Source of the DNA: Acephala macrosclerotiorum
Lineage: Eukaryota; Ascomycota; Leotiomycetes; Helotiales; Mollisiaceae
Assembly: GCA_014904845.1 (NCBI GenBank)
Contig: MU119315.1
Span: forward strand, 62,001 to 126,000
Reading direction: 5' to 3'
DNA: 64,000 nucleotides
Shown: in pieces, positions 23,696 to 35,419 of the stretch
Position numbering within the stretch: position 1 is the stretch's first letter
How the letters are laid out: each line of letters opens with the position of its first letter
The notes under the pieces: generated by a model
Seen by the model: the letters and a program-made list of their open reading frames with translations, nothing else
Databases searched by the model: none
Told to the model about the DNA's origin: nothing
Made by a program: the position numbers and the translations under genes

Positions 23696-25145
23696 GTGCG
23701 GGAGGCTGCAGTACGGAACACGGCGTACAAAAATGGGCCTATGACGGTTGGCGGCTCTTTGATTCGAGGAGACTATGTAGGGAAACACCATGTGGTTTAT
23801 AGCGGATATGCGAATGCGAAGAAATGAACACTTCATCACAATCTCCTGAAGCAAATATTTATGCCTTTACAAAGTGAGAACGAAGAGGGAAGAAGAATCA
23901 TACCAATGAGTACAGTAGTGCTGACAAATGCTGCTGCCAAGGACATAGGTTAGACGAGTATTTCTCAGAACTACTACCTCAAGTTCCGCAGCCAAACCTT
24001 AGCATTTTCAACAGCCGAACAGAGACCGCATCTACGTGTCCCCCGGATCGAATGGATCCCCCGGCCCCGTTCGACGCCTCTGCGAATGTTGGAAACTCGA
24101 TAAAATTCCTTCATGCCATATGCCAACGCGTCGAACCCCTCTCTCGACAATTCGCAGCCAAAGAACCACTCGAAGAGTTGGGACACCAGTCCAAATATCT
24201 GGCAGATCGAATATAACTTTGGAGCTCTGCGAACACGTCTTGGCCTCGAATTGGCATACTTGTGCGACGGTCAAGAAACCAAGTGGAACAACAGTCCCAG
24301 AAATTGTAGGACAATAGGAGGATGTGGAAGTTGTCCACAAAGCTGGGACAATTATACTCGAAAGTTCTTCTTTTCTGAAAAATATGCAATGTCTGGATCA
24401 TTGTTAAGTATATACTTGCGTTCTGCAGTAATTGGGCACCACATTTCTTGGGCGCGTAGTCGGGGGGCGGACATTGGAATTCGGAGACGTCTCTAGGGGC
24501 TTTTGGAAAGCAATTGCTGCCTTGGGAGAGCACTAAGAACTCCAATTCTTCAGTTCGAGAAGTTACTCGTGGACTTAGTTGGGCCGTTGGCGTTACATTG
24601 CTCCGAATACTGAGGGTCGCGCTCATGCAAGAGTTCGGACGAAGCCACCATTCTTCACGGGAGCTGGTTCAAAGCCGATATCGCACAGCTCGGTCAGGCG
24701 CTCATGTTTGTTGTTTTGGCATCGCGTTATTCTGTTACTTGTCGCGCGTCTCCGAAGTCCGATTACGCACAATGTGAAGGCGCAGGCATCACATTAAAGA
24801 AGTTCCCTCGTATCTTTAAGTCTTAAGTAACGGCTGGTTTGGGGAAGTTGGCCCTCAGCTACCCGAAAACAACGGCTCGAGTCTGCCAACTCTGCCTCGT
24901 GCATTCCCAGAACCGACGATGGCGTCGCTCAGCCGCATCGCATTTCTGGACGCCCATATTTCACGATCAATGTCATTGGCAGCCTTGCTCAAAATCGATA
25001 TTCGCTTCTGTCTCACACAGCCGGATTGAGCTTGCCATAGCCCTCTACTCCCTCATTTCGGACGAGAGCATCAGTATAAGTTCAACCTTGAAAGTCGCCA
25101 AGTCCTACCTCACAATCCTCGTATCTTTTTCTTGGCATTTCAATC
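23696..25145. other. Intergenic region, no gene recognised
   Basis: A reverse frame at 24111-24626 (171 codons) and several overlapping forward frames were examined. None shows a domain, signal peptide or splice logic. The first 130 bases continue the peroxidase frame after its stop. Confidence 0.4.
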
Positions 25146-26079
25146 ATGTTTATCAACTACCGCATCAGTCTCATCTTGTCGGTTGCCTCTACGTGGGGTG
25201 CGTTGGGGGCCAAAGCCGTCGTTGTCGCCGAGAGAGCCACTCAACACCTCAACCCTCGCGCACAGTACCAAGGTGGTTGGCCATTAGGTCTCTCTGCTTT
25301 GAACACCACTTGCCCTTCAGACACGCCAATCCAATGCAGTGGGAATGGTGTCAACCCATCGTGCTGTCCCAATGGTCAGACCTGTACTTGGGGTCCTTCC
25401 CAGTATGCTTTCTACTGTTGTCCAACAGGTAAGATCTTCTCCTACCAGACAACAGGACTATAGCTGACGACGAAACATAGCTTCGGATTGCAATGTAGCA
25501 GTGATGAATTTCCCTAGATGTGCAGACACGACTTGGAATATGTTCGTTCAAGGAGGTTCATACTTCTGTTGCGAGCCAGGCTCCATAGGCGTCAACCCAA
25601 AGACCGGCAAATTCGATGGACTTTGCGAGGCTGCCGATCAGCCGGTACCTACTTCTCTCCTCGCGACCATGGCTACACAAATTGGCGGACCGACATCAAC
25701 ATCTGTAGCTAGCAACGCGACTCAAGCTGGCACACCAAACCAGACGAATCCTTCCCTGCCAAATTCCTCGACCGGCTCTTCAGATATCGGAAACACGATC
25801 AGCCATTGGCCTGTAGGAACAAAGATCGGCGTTGGCGCTGCCTGCGTCATTGCCGTTGTAGCCGGTCTCGTGGCAGCAGCCTTCATTCGGAGACACAGAA
25901 AACGAAACGCCTTATACTCGTACCAGCATGGGACTGAGTTCAATCAGTATGATGAGTATGGGAACTTGATCCAGCAGACGGGATATCGGCCTGGGTATGA
26001 GCCGTACAGACGACAGAATGAGGGCGGGATTGCGAATAATGTTACTGTTAATGTTGTGCATGGGGATCAGTCGTCCTAG
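25146..26079 (+). CDS. Single-pass cell-surface protein with Cys-rich ectodomain
   Basis: Two exons, 25146-25428 and 25481-26079 (52-base intron, GTAAGA...ATAG), give 293 residues. Order: signal peptide (1-22); a Cys-rich ectodomain with CPSDTPIQCSGNGVNPSCCPNGQTC followed by CCEPGSIGVNPKTG; a Ser/Thr/Asn-rich stalk (about 150-205); one transmembrane helix at about 209-230 (IGVGAACVIAVVAGLVAAAF); a basic stop-transfer RRHRKR; and a short Tyr/Gln-rich cytoplasmic tail. The layout is that of fungal wall-sensor-like or mid2-like surface proteins, although no named domain is certain. Function is unknown; wall sensing or adhesion is possible. The frame is intact. Confidence 0.85.
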
Positions 26080-26396
26080 CATGGCTCTGATGTATGAGTG
26101 GCCGTAATGATGGTGTGCATTGTGAGCGTGGTGTTTGGTGTTTTTCGTTGCTGTATTGTAATGACGTCATTGTATTGATGGCATGTAGAATAGTTGTACT
26201 ATTTGATCTTGTATTCTTATTTATTCTCCGCTGTTGTTGCCCTATTCTGTTACCTGTTCTAAACTTTCATCGAAATCGGCTCCACCATCTCCTCGACCCC
26301 GGAATCCTGACTCGAGGCTTTCAGAGTCTCGATCTCAGTAAAAGGAAGATTACCCATATAATCTCAGACGACAAGTGACCCTACCAAAGTCCATTT

Positions 26397-26446
26397 CCGT
26401 CTTTGGACCTGAGCAGTCGCTGCTCTAACCTGAGTTGAGCCCTAAG
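26397..26446 (+). repeat. Dispersed repeat family, copy 1
   Basis: Contains CCGTCT-TTGGACCTGAGC-AGTCGCTGCTCTAACCTGAGT. The same string with few changes recurs near 28455-28497 and, inverted, near 53444-53490. A partial match lies near 50800-50850. Confidence 0.6.
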
Positions 26447-26479
26447 TCCTAAGCACGCTAATAACTCAGCTGAATTATA

Positions 26480-26930
26480 CTCAAGAGATTATTTATTCTT
26501 TTGTTATTTTATGAGTTCTTTTTTTAATAAAGTTTTTATTTTTATTTTTATTTCTTTGAGTACTTCGATCTCTGTTTTCGTCGTACAAAGTAATTATTAT
26601 TATAATAATACTTTTTTTTATATATTTAAAAATTAAATATTATTATTTTTATTTTAAAACAAATAAAAATTTCCCAATTAAAAATATTATAAAAATAAAT
26701 TATTTACGATTTTTTTATTATTTTTTATTCGACTTTAAAATATATATAATTTATTTATTTATTAATATTTAAATAAAAAATATAAAAAATAATATAAACG
26801 TTTTAAATAATTTTTTTTAAATATATATTTATTGGTAATAATATAATTATTAAAAATAAAATAAAATTAATATTATAAATATTTTTAAAAATAAAAAAAT
26901 AAATAATAAATAAAATCAAATTATATCCTT
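26480..26930. repeat. AT-rich, RIP-like tract
   Basis: About 450 bases of near-pure A and T, with remaining cytosines mostly in CpG. It follows a copy of the dispersed repeat. No coding frame. It is probably a mutated transposon fragment lying between the surface-protein gene and the phosphoesterase. Confidence 0.72.
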
Positions 26931-27276
26931 AAGCTTTAAGCGGCCTTTTGTAAATGTAAAGAGCACGCATATTACACAAGTATACGGGCTTATACTAGCT
27001 ATTATAAAAACTGGCGTTTGACCGCCACATTTACCTCAACTTCCGCAGATTGTCGACCCCGTTTTTTCTCAACCATGTAAGCTACTGCCTTTTATTACTT
27101 GAAAATCTGAAGTTCTACGGCTAATCCAAATATTACCACCCAATTTGACGTCACTCCTCATCTTTATACCCATTGCACCCGAAAATTGCGCCGAAGAATC
27201 TGTGAATCTCAAGTCATCGCCTCTAGAACTCGCTGAGACACGCGATTCAACATTCCGATAGAACGATCAATTCGTT

Positions 27277-28230
27277 ATGCCACCCAAGCTTCAGGTATCT
27301 GCGCCACTTGCTTCAACGGCGATTCCTCCTCCCACGGCATTTCACCAATTCAAATCTGATCCATCGCGCTTCATAGCTAATCGGCTCTATGCGCACCGGC
27401 CGCGCATTGCATCAGCACCGCCGATGCATTCATCGACAGCGGCGGCCGGTGTAGTAGACGACGCCAGGGCTTTGATAGCGCTGGTCTGCATCTCCGACAC
27501 GCACAATAGCACCCCGTCTGGGGTCCCCGATGGCGATATTCTCCTGCACGCGGGCGACCTAACCGATAAAGGCACCTTTACAGAGCTCCAGGCCCAACTG
27601 GACTGGATCAACACTTTGCCGCATCCGCACAAGGTTATCATAGGCGGGAATCACGACACCCTCCTGGACGTAGAATTCATCACTAACCATCCCTATCGAG
27701 TCGAGCCCGGCGACATTGACCGGCGACATCAACTTAATTGGGGCGGCATTAAGTATCTAAACGGGAACTCTACAACGATCACTGTCCGGAAGCGCAGCCT
27801 CACATTCTTTGGGTCGCCTCTTACCCCTCAGTATGGAACCTTTGCGTTCCAGTACCCGCCGATACGGGACGTGTGGAAGGATCGCATACCAGATGGAACG
27901 GATATCGTTTTGACCCATGGGCCGCCAAAGGGACATCTAGACGTTGGAGGGAAGGGATGCGAGTGGTTGCTGCATGAGCTGTGGCGGATCAAACCGCGTG
28001 TGGTAGTGTTTGGCCACATTCACCAAGGCAGGGGACAGGAGGCTCTAACGTGGGACTTGATCCAAAATGGATACGACTTTCCGGGTTTCTTGAAGGTTGT
28101 GATCATGGCACTGGCATTGGGTTGGAGCTGGGCGGGGAGTATATTCGGGAGAAGAAAAGCAGAGAGGACGGTGCTTGTCAATGCAGCGGTAGGAGATAAT
28201 GAGGAGCCTATGAAGGTCATACACGTCTGA
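27277..28230 (+). CDS. Calcineurin-like metallophosphoesterase
   Basis: Single exon, 317 residues. The five metal-site motifs are in order: SDTHNS (Asp74, His76), GDLTDKG (Gly93-Asp94), GGNHDT (Asn125-His126-Asp127), THGPPKGH (His214) and FGHIHQG (Gly246-His249). This is the class seen in small fungal metallophosphoesterases related to animal MPPED1/2 (239FB). It is expected to use a bimetal centre to hydrolyse a phosphoester; the substrate is unknown. A hydrophobic segment at about 276-296 (KVVIMALALGWSWAGSIF) could be a C-terminal membrane anchor. Residues 1-60 are low in complexity. A CRE-like TGACGTCA lies 131 bases before the ATG (27146-27153). The frame is intact. Confidence 0.9.
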   Translation: MPPKLQVSAPLASTAIPPPTAFHQFKSDPSRFIANRLYAHRPRIASAPPMHSSTAAAGVVDDARALIALVCISDTHNSTPSGVPDGDILLHAGDLTDKGTFTELQAQLDWINTLPHPHKVIIGGNHDTLLDVEFITNHPYRVEPGDIDRRHQLNWGGIKYLNGNSTTITVRKRSLTFFGSPLTPQYGTFAFQYPPIRDVWKDRIPDGTDIVLTHGPPKGHLDVGGKGCEWLLHELWRIKPRVVVFGHIHQGRGQEALTWDLIQNGYDFPGFLKVVIMALALGWSWAGSIFGRRKAERTVLVNAAVGDNEEPMKVIHV

Positions 28231-31200
28231 ATGATCCCTAGCTAAGTTTTAATCTGCGTGTCTCTCGTGCCGTCGAAGACCGAACAAGTATGGAGATCTG
28301 CGCTTTCCACGCCCCTTGTTCACGATGAAAATGTCAAGAAACGGAAGTCACCATGAATGGCAGGGCTTCTAAATCTTAGTGGATCACCTGTCCAAACATA
28401 AAGACACTACCACGAAAGTCAGACTCTAATCTCATCCTCGCTAGTTTTGTTTTAGTCTCCGGACGTGAGCAGCTGCTGCTTTAACCTAAACTCACGACAG
28501 CCATATCCTGAAACTCATCTCCAAAGTCCTGCCCGTCCAGAAACCTCATCTTCCCCATCTTCTTCCACTTCTAACATGTGACTTTGCTATATAAGGCAAT
28601 CACTTCCCCAGTCTTGACCATGACCAGCTTCATAACACTCCAGTGGCCCATTGATATCGACTCCCAAAGACTGCAAGCTTGCCATTCGAAGCCTTCTTTG
28701 GGTCTTAAGGAGTCCAACAATAAAGCGAAGCTAAAAGTGCCGTTATGAAAGTCGCAGTTCATAACGTGCTCTGGGCCCTCGGGTGTTGTGTCGAGTCTGA
28801 TCAGTGGTTCCCCACAAGCCGTGAATCGTGCTGATGTATGATGCAAGTTAACCACAGTATGCTGGATATAAAGTCATGTCCAGGGGTTCGTGAGAGCTTT
28901 TATAGGTCGAGCTTTTCAACAACTTTGCTTTTGTACCATGGATTCTAGAGATGGAGGAGTGGAATAATCTCCATACCTAATTAGATCGTATAGTATTGAG
29001 GAGATGAAGTTAATAAACGCGTCGAGCCTCTATATAGGAAAGATGTGAAAGACACGAAGCGCCCAACCTGGAGTTTTAGAGTAAATGAAACGAGAAAATG
29101 GATAGAAGAACCTCTATTCATCGAGCAGTCGAATAAGACATCCTTTTTAATCTTTCAATTGCGTAGATCCTATAACCTTTCAATTTATATAGGCTCTCTT
29201 CTCAATAAAGCAATTTAGCTGCAATTCTGAGCGGTTTCAGTCCATTTCCCAACCTTCCTATACATTTTCCCAAAATCTTTGAAAATGGCTCTTTACCCGT
29301 TTATTCGGAGAACTGGATTTTGGAATTATGTTTTGAAGCCCTGACCTATTTACAGTCCCTCCGGATTGTATGCAGGTGGGAGGGAAGGTTCAAAGACAAC
29401 AAACGGCGTCTTAGACGCCGTTAAGGCCTTATTCTATCATTTCGCTACACTCAAACTACGATGGAACAGAGCTGAAGCCGATAAGAACACGGTCTTTTCG
29501 ATAGACTCTTAATGAGGCCCGGGCTTATCGACCTCGATTCGACGACATGAAGCGACCACCCCTACAAACAACACTTTAGATCAGCAGCACCGATTAGAAC
29601 ACTTTTATATATCCTTAGCGGGTAGTAGACGCGCCCGTTATGCAACAGATTTTGGGGGGCTTAAGGAAACCCTGAGAATGCTTGGCTTTGCTTGTAAGGT
29701 ATCTTTTATCGACACGTCACTCGAGTGACTCATATTAGAGCATCGAGAGACGACGACCAATGAGGAGGAGGAGGAGGAGGATAAGGAGATGCAGGGGGGA
29801 CGTAGGAGTGGGGATAGGGACAGGCCGGAGGCTGAGGGCAGAGCAAAGGCTGCCAATGATGCGTGGGCCAGTGGGTAGAGTAGAAACTGCTAAGTGATGC
29901 GCGGCTCGACTGTAAATCTATCGTAGGGCCGTTTCAATGCGGCGTTTAGCAGACTGGAGTTCTCAGTACCAAACGAATGGTTGCAAGCTCCACTGGAATC
30001 TCGGTACTGGGTTGTTGGTCACAAGCTCTAGGTCGAGGGCTGCTAACTCGGGATACTTCTAGGGAACGACGGATTCAATTCGTTTATCCCATCGACAATT
30101 GGTTTCCTCGACAAGAACACACCCGGTATTGTAGTGCCAATACGCACCACCATCTCCTATCCGAACGGCGGTTATATAAGGGGAGGGCGGGAAAGGAAAC
30201 AAGAATGGGCTCGTAAGAGCGCCAAGATAAAGATTATCGAAAGGCTTGCAAAGCGTAAAATCAAAAAGACTAAAAAGGAACTCGATATTTTATCAAAATA
30301 AGGATGCAAACGCCGCCTAGTATTAAAAAATATAAATATACATCAACTACATTACGGTGCAGCAAGATATAGAATCTTCCTTTCTTGGGGTAGCGGTTGA
30401 GGGTTTGTTACGGCTCTTATGCCGATGCGTGGACTATTTAAATAGTTTGATTAGTAGGTGGACTTTTCGAGCATTTGCAGATCGTACCTGCGGCTGGCGT
30501 TTCCTTCTTTCTACATCACATTTGGGGCATGGGTCACGCCTTCCCCCGCCAAAACTTGATGGGAACCCCCCTTCCTCTTCGTGGCACGCATGTCTTTTTG
30601 ACATTTTCTTGTGCTTATCACATGCACCTTCTCGGTAGTACGTGTATTCCACATGTGGTGGGTCTGCTTTGCAACCATCGTGCAGGAATGCGGTTTTTGT
30701 CACGACGCATAAGGCTTTATGCTGCTGTCAGTAGTCGCTCAGTACCGAAAGCGTTGCCCACCTACAGCCCATAATGAGAATATATCAAATAAAATAATGC
30801 TATGTACGAAGTTTTACCGAAGCCTCGTTGTCTAAAATGTATTATTGCGGGCGTATGTAATCGTAGAAGGAACGAATGTTCATTCAAGCTAGAAATCTCC
30901 TTGGTGGAGTGCGAGGGAGTCGGTTCCAGTGACTTATATCGTTGATTCACTCATCTGGCGGGGGCTGAGCTGAGGATGGCTCCATTGCAGTGTAATTCTA
31001 AAGGTGTAGGTGTGCACGGATTTACGGCTGTGGGTTGGTCGGGCCAGGGGGCTGAGCGTGCCGGACGAAGGCTGAGTGGCATCCTTTCCTCCTTTTGATT
31101 AGTCAATCGGGCACTTTGCTGCAGCCTCAGCGCACAGCCAGCTGGCGTGCACACTTTCCCCTAAATTTGCGAACAGCAACCACGCGGAGCGAGCCTTCAT

Positions 31201-31243
31201 CATCGCGAGATTGACATCCACTCTTAAATAATGATTTGACGTC
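28231..31243. other. Gene-poor region with possible degraded coding remnants
   Basis: No intact gene is recognised in 3 kb. From about 29414 to 29720 one forward frame, broken by adjacent stops near 29510, reads like coding sequence (HFATLKLRWNRAEADKN and later GGLKETLRMLGFACK), perhaps a transposase relic. At 30434-30703 a reverse frame of 89 codons is rich in Cys, Lys and Arg but has no known domain. GGA repeats lie near 29761. A perfect 9-bp-arm palindrome is at 29402-29422. Confidence 0.35.
28455..28497 (+). repeat. Dispersed repeat family, copy 2
   Basis: Contains TAGTCTCCGGACGTGAGC followed by AGCTGCTGCTTTAACCTAAA. It matches the copy at 26397 with scattered changes, many of them C/T or G/A transitions. 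Confidence 0.5.
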
Positions 31244-33038
31244 ATGGAGGCCATTACAAGAGATAGCTTTTATTTCCTCGAGCCCGAGCAGAGAGAGGGC
31301 CATCCTCAAACTGCCTTACCGTCCTCAAAGAGCAGGGTAGTTGACATCACCGCCTTTTCAACTCAGAACCCGCTGAAGTACCATGTCAAGAGCCACCCCC
31401 GCAATGTTACTGATGCGGCGGAGCTGAAACGTATTGTTCATCGCCCTCTGGTTGATGATGCAAATTCGTTGCAGCATGTGGATCGCGTATAGTACTTCCA
31501 TCCTTCTGACCCCCTCGTGATTTGACCTGATCATCTCTTAGTTACGAGATCAATTGGCCATTTGCGAGAAGCCTCCTTTGTAGGCGGTTTGTGAAGGGGG
31601 TTTTCGACGACTGGGATTCGAAAAAGACCGAACTCCAAGAAGAATTCAATTTGATTGACTTCCAAATGTTTCTCTTCAATGCCGATGATCGCGATGAATT
31701 AGATCGTCGGCCCGAGTTGGATTTTTCTTTTTTTGGACCCGGATCAACCTCGGATGGGGCACTTTTAGGTGCAAAAGGTAAAATATCAAGCCGTGCTACT
31801 GATTGGAGTTGTCCAAGAGGGCTAACAAAGAACAGATCCTGATCGAATCCTCTACCATTTTGGATTGGACTGGATGGCTATCGTACCAAGCTCTATAGGT
31901 CAAAATGAGGAGGTATTCAAAAGGCTCCGCCTTGGGAATAAGGAAATTCTAGTAAGTTTTATAACCGTTATGGTACTCTCGCATTAATCTGGAGCAGAGC
32001 AACAAATGTATAGTTCGACGTAGGACGTGCATTGCGAGTATCATACAGACACAGGACACACCTAAACTTCTAGGATCTAGTCTCTGTCCAATATCATGGG
32101 AGTCAAAAGCAAAATTGGTTCATAGAAGAACCTTGATCCTTTTCAATGAACTTCACGCTTCTCAGGATGGGCTTAATTTCAAGGACTGGATCTCTCCCGA
32201 AAAGACCAACATTTGGGAAGTTGTAGATGACTTCAACCTTTCTAAGGACAACGAGGTCACTACCGTTGCTTTCATACACAGGCTCACAGGTACAGTATGG
32301 CAGGAAGTGGTCCATGCATGGCGTAATGTTATAGACAAGGCTTCGGAGCACATTCGGACCTCCGTACGTCCTGGCCGTAGTTCTCTGCTGTTGTCCGCTC
32401 TCAAACTAATCGCGTGGTAGGAAAAGCTCGCACTCGACAAAGGCCTCTCCATAGAGCAACTAGAAACTCTGGCACAAGATACATGGGAAGATTCACTATC
32501 CTGGTTCACCATCCACAAACTCCTCATTGCTCATCAGAAAATGATCTCCAAATCGCAATCAGATCTCAAGGCTCTTGCTAAGCTCGTGGGTCTGACAGAA
32601 GAAAAGAACCAATTGCAGACATGCCTTGACGAATTGAAAGAGCTGGAAACCATCGTCTCCCAAGACTTCAGCACACGCGGACAAAGTATCTCGAGTCTGG
32701 TCTACAATATAATCGGCGTACGAAATGCTCAAGCTGCACAAACATATAGTGAAAGTATGGGCCGCATCACCTGGATCTCATTCATCTTCTTCCCACTAAT
32801 TGCGGTTTCGGTAAGCATCTCTACAAACATACGGATGAGTCTTCTTGATCAACCAGCTGACACCAGTATTGTGTCACAGGGCCTTTTTGGCATGAATATA
32901 GATCTTTTAGCCAACAACCCATCCGTTAAATGGTACTTTATCGTCGCAGTACCTTTTTTGGTGTTGGTTCTAGGATTAGCGTTGATTCTGAACTATGCTG
33001 CTCCTATCAGGGCAAAGATGAGGAGCAAGAAAGACTGA
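31244..33038 (+). CDS. CorA-like magnesium/divalent metal transporter
   Basis: Five exons: 31244-31491, 31542-31777, 31836-31951, 31998-32363 and 32421-33038. All introns are 46-58 bases, GT...AG and phase-consistent, giving 527 residues. The C-terminus is diagnostic. After a long coiled helix (KALAKLVGLTEEKNQLQTC) comes transmembrane helix 1 (about 437-457, WISFIFFPLIAVSVSI), then the pore-loop signature FGMN (about 478-481) in the expected place, then transmembrane helix 2 (about 492-513). The CorA GMN motif is therefore kept. The large N-terminal part is the divergent cytosolic domain seen in fungal CorA-like proteins. It probably forms a pentameric Mg2+ channel; the membrane is not determined. 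A CRE-like TGACGTCA (31237-31244) overlaps the start codon. Confidence 0.88.
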
Positions 33039-35419
33039 TGAGATAATGCAATTTCTTAGCCTAGTCCATATACCGTTCCAGGACTGGAGGTACCGCAGTA
33101 CGAAAACTCATCCACTACTCACCATTCTCATACCACATGGCACATCTTGTACTCCTCAAAATATTCGGCGTAGTCGCATCTACCCCAAAATCTTCCTCCT
33201 CATCAGACTAGCCCTTCCTATTGAGCTCACAACATTGACTAATTACTAATATCTTATTAAACTTGCTGAAATTGAACCCGCTAATCATAGGTCTTACTAA
33301 GATAAAACCTATTTTAAAGACAAATTTGGGCGAGAGGATAAAGCGTGTTATGTTGCCGTTGCCATAGCCGTCGTCGAGTCGGTAGTGACGGGCCTGAAAG
33401 CCTGGATACAAGACTGCGTGATCTGAATAGTAGTTTACCCTTGTTCGGCTTCTTTAAGGAAGCTGGGGGATGTTGTTTTGTGTGGGCGGGATTGCTGATT
33501 GCTTCAAGCGGAGGGTTGCCATGGTGACGAGTGGGAGGAGTTAACGCTGGGGAGTCAGGGAAGACTTGTAGGATGCTGGTTCGTGGGGTTGATATATAGA
33601 GGCAAGAAATAAGTCTACATCAAACTAACCTCTTATCTTTGACTGCGCAAAGACCCAAGGAAGCAGGGTTCTGAAATCATAGTGGGGAAGCAAACTATTC
33701 GTTGACACGATCGACAAGTATTTGCAAGGGAGGCCGGCGATTGGCATACGATCTAATGTTCAGTATACGATGATATACATCTCACCAGAAATTTTCCCGG
33801 CAGTAGTTTTCAAGGACTGATATATAGCTGGTGATCATGTTAAAGTATAAAGAGCAGGAAAGCACTCACGTTGTCTTCTCTACCAGCAGGCAACACATGT
33901 GAGCATAGTTCCTTCCGCACGTAGAACACTTCAAAACTTTCCAACAATCACTAGATTTATGGAAGGTAAAAACAGAGAAAAACAGTCTACGGCAAGTCCG
34001 TGTTCTATGTGACTCGTGACTAATAGTTCTAGATTGAACGTTGTGCTGAACTTTTGAAGTGTTCAGAACAACTTTCTCTAGACTAAAAATTGTGCCCCCC
34101 ATAGCCGAAGGTATCGCAGAGCCAAGCCAAATCTCTTCTTCAAATTCCAATTCCTCGTCTAAGAAAACGCATTTGCTACAATAGCCCGTCCATACTATTC
34201 GTAATTCTTGTACTAGCTGCCGCACGGTGGAGGGAACAGTCTTGCAATCGCATCATTTATCAATGCACTATGGCAACCCGAGCATTGACAGAGCTGTTCC
34301 GCCGCTCATCAGTCTCATGGTCTCAACGCTTTCAACCTTTTCAAGTGGGTGCCTTTGCTAAAACTCACCTTCACTGCTCCTGGCAAATTGCTCGCACCGC
34401 CATCATATTGGACACAGGCTGCCATCGTCCTCGCTGATGCATTCGCGGCTGCACCCTGCGAAAGACACTAACTCGAGTTTATCACATCGATATACGCGTG
34501 ATCGTTCTTATGGCATTTGTCCACCACCGTTCCATTTTGCGCGTTCACGCCGAGGAGCCCCAAACAAAGAGTTAGAAGGTGTAGCTCGAAACGTATCGTT
34601 GGCACGTTTTCTTGTTCGTCTTCGTGGATTTATGTATAGCTGGTCCAGAAAAAGAAGGAAAGCACCAACCTTTCGAGGCAATTCACCCTATGTCTTCTCG
34701 GCTTGCGTCCCGGACCTCATAGATTTTTTTGCTCTACGAGTTGGAAAATATTAAAGCAATTTGGTTCCCGAATTCGTCCGCCCGCTCGAGCAAGTGGTGC
34801 TCCTCCCGCGCCCCACCGGGTAGCTGCATTCCAATATATATAAGAGGCGAATCGGCGTCGACGCCTGCTACCAATAATATATTGTACGAAGATTCAAGTT
34901 TAGCGAGTGCATATACGCTAAGCTAATAGAAAAGGGTACGTCCCTATAATGGTTGCTCCACTTTGATCAATCGCACTTTTTCCCACTTGACCAATATGTC
35001 GTTCTGACTCCTTCTCTGTACCATCAGCTACCAAATTCAGCATTTCTCTTATCAAAGACAGCTCTTTGGCTGCGCTTTGGCTCACGCAAGGTCTGCTGTC
35101 CAATATTTAATATATTTTTTCCATGGATTCCAGAAGCCATCATTACGATGTCAGACAAAAATAGCGAATGGGCGATGCAGCTGCAGGTCTGGGGCAACAT
35201 GGATTTCAGGGGAGCGGATTAGCGGAACCAACCAGCTAGGGGGTCTTTTAGTCAAAGGCATACCCCGCAGGGAACTTGTTATGCAACCTTCCATCTATTT
35301 TGCTCCCTGATTGTCAATAGACCAGGCATCATACATCATTAACTATCCACAAACTCAAAATCTATTGAACTCTGGTAACTGCATCCTCAAGCTAGTCCGG
35401 CTTTAGAATCACATCAACG
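33039..35419. other. Gene-poor intergenic region
   Basis: Apart from the possible reverse-strand exon at 33866-34225, nothing here can be supported as a gene. Several short frames on both strands overlap one another. The final part precedes the ATG of the transcription factor and must contain its promoter; I found no zinc-cluster exon in it. Confidence 0.4.
33866..34225 (-). CDS. Possible C-terminal fragment of a fungal transcription factor
   Basis: A 119-codon reverse frame contains CSKC and then CWKVLKCSTCGRNYAHMCCLLVEKT. This resembles the C-terminal region of AflR-like zinc-cluster regulators, where a paired-cysteine segment is followed by a hydrophobic helix. A strong donor (GTGAGT) follows. 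Spliced downstream sequence reads on as YISVLENYCRENF before a stop. No upstream DNA-binding exon was found. This could be a truncated gene or a chance frame. Confidence 0.3.
   Translation of the reverse strand: MRQLVQELRIVWTGYCSKCVFLDEELEFEEEIWLGSAIPSAMGGTIFSLEKVVLNTSKVQHNVQSRTISHESHRTRTCRRLFFSVFTFHKSSDCWKVLKCSTCGRNYAHMCCLLVEKTT

Noticed and set aside
24111..24626. Reverse frame of 171 codons
   Set aside because: Overlaps several forward frames of similar length; composition and lack of motifs do not support a gene.
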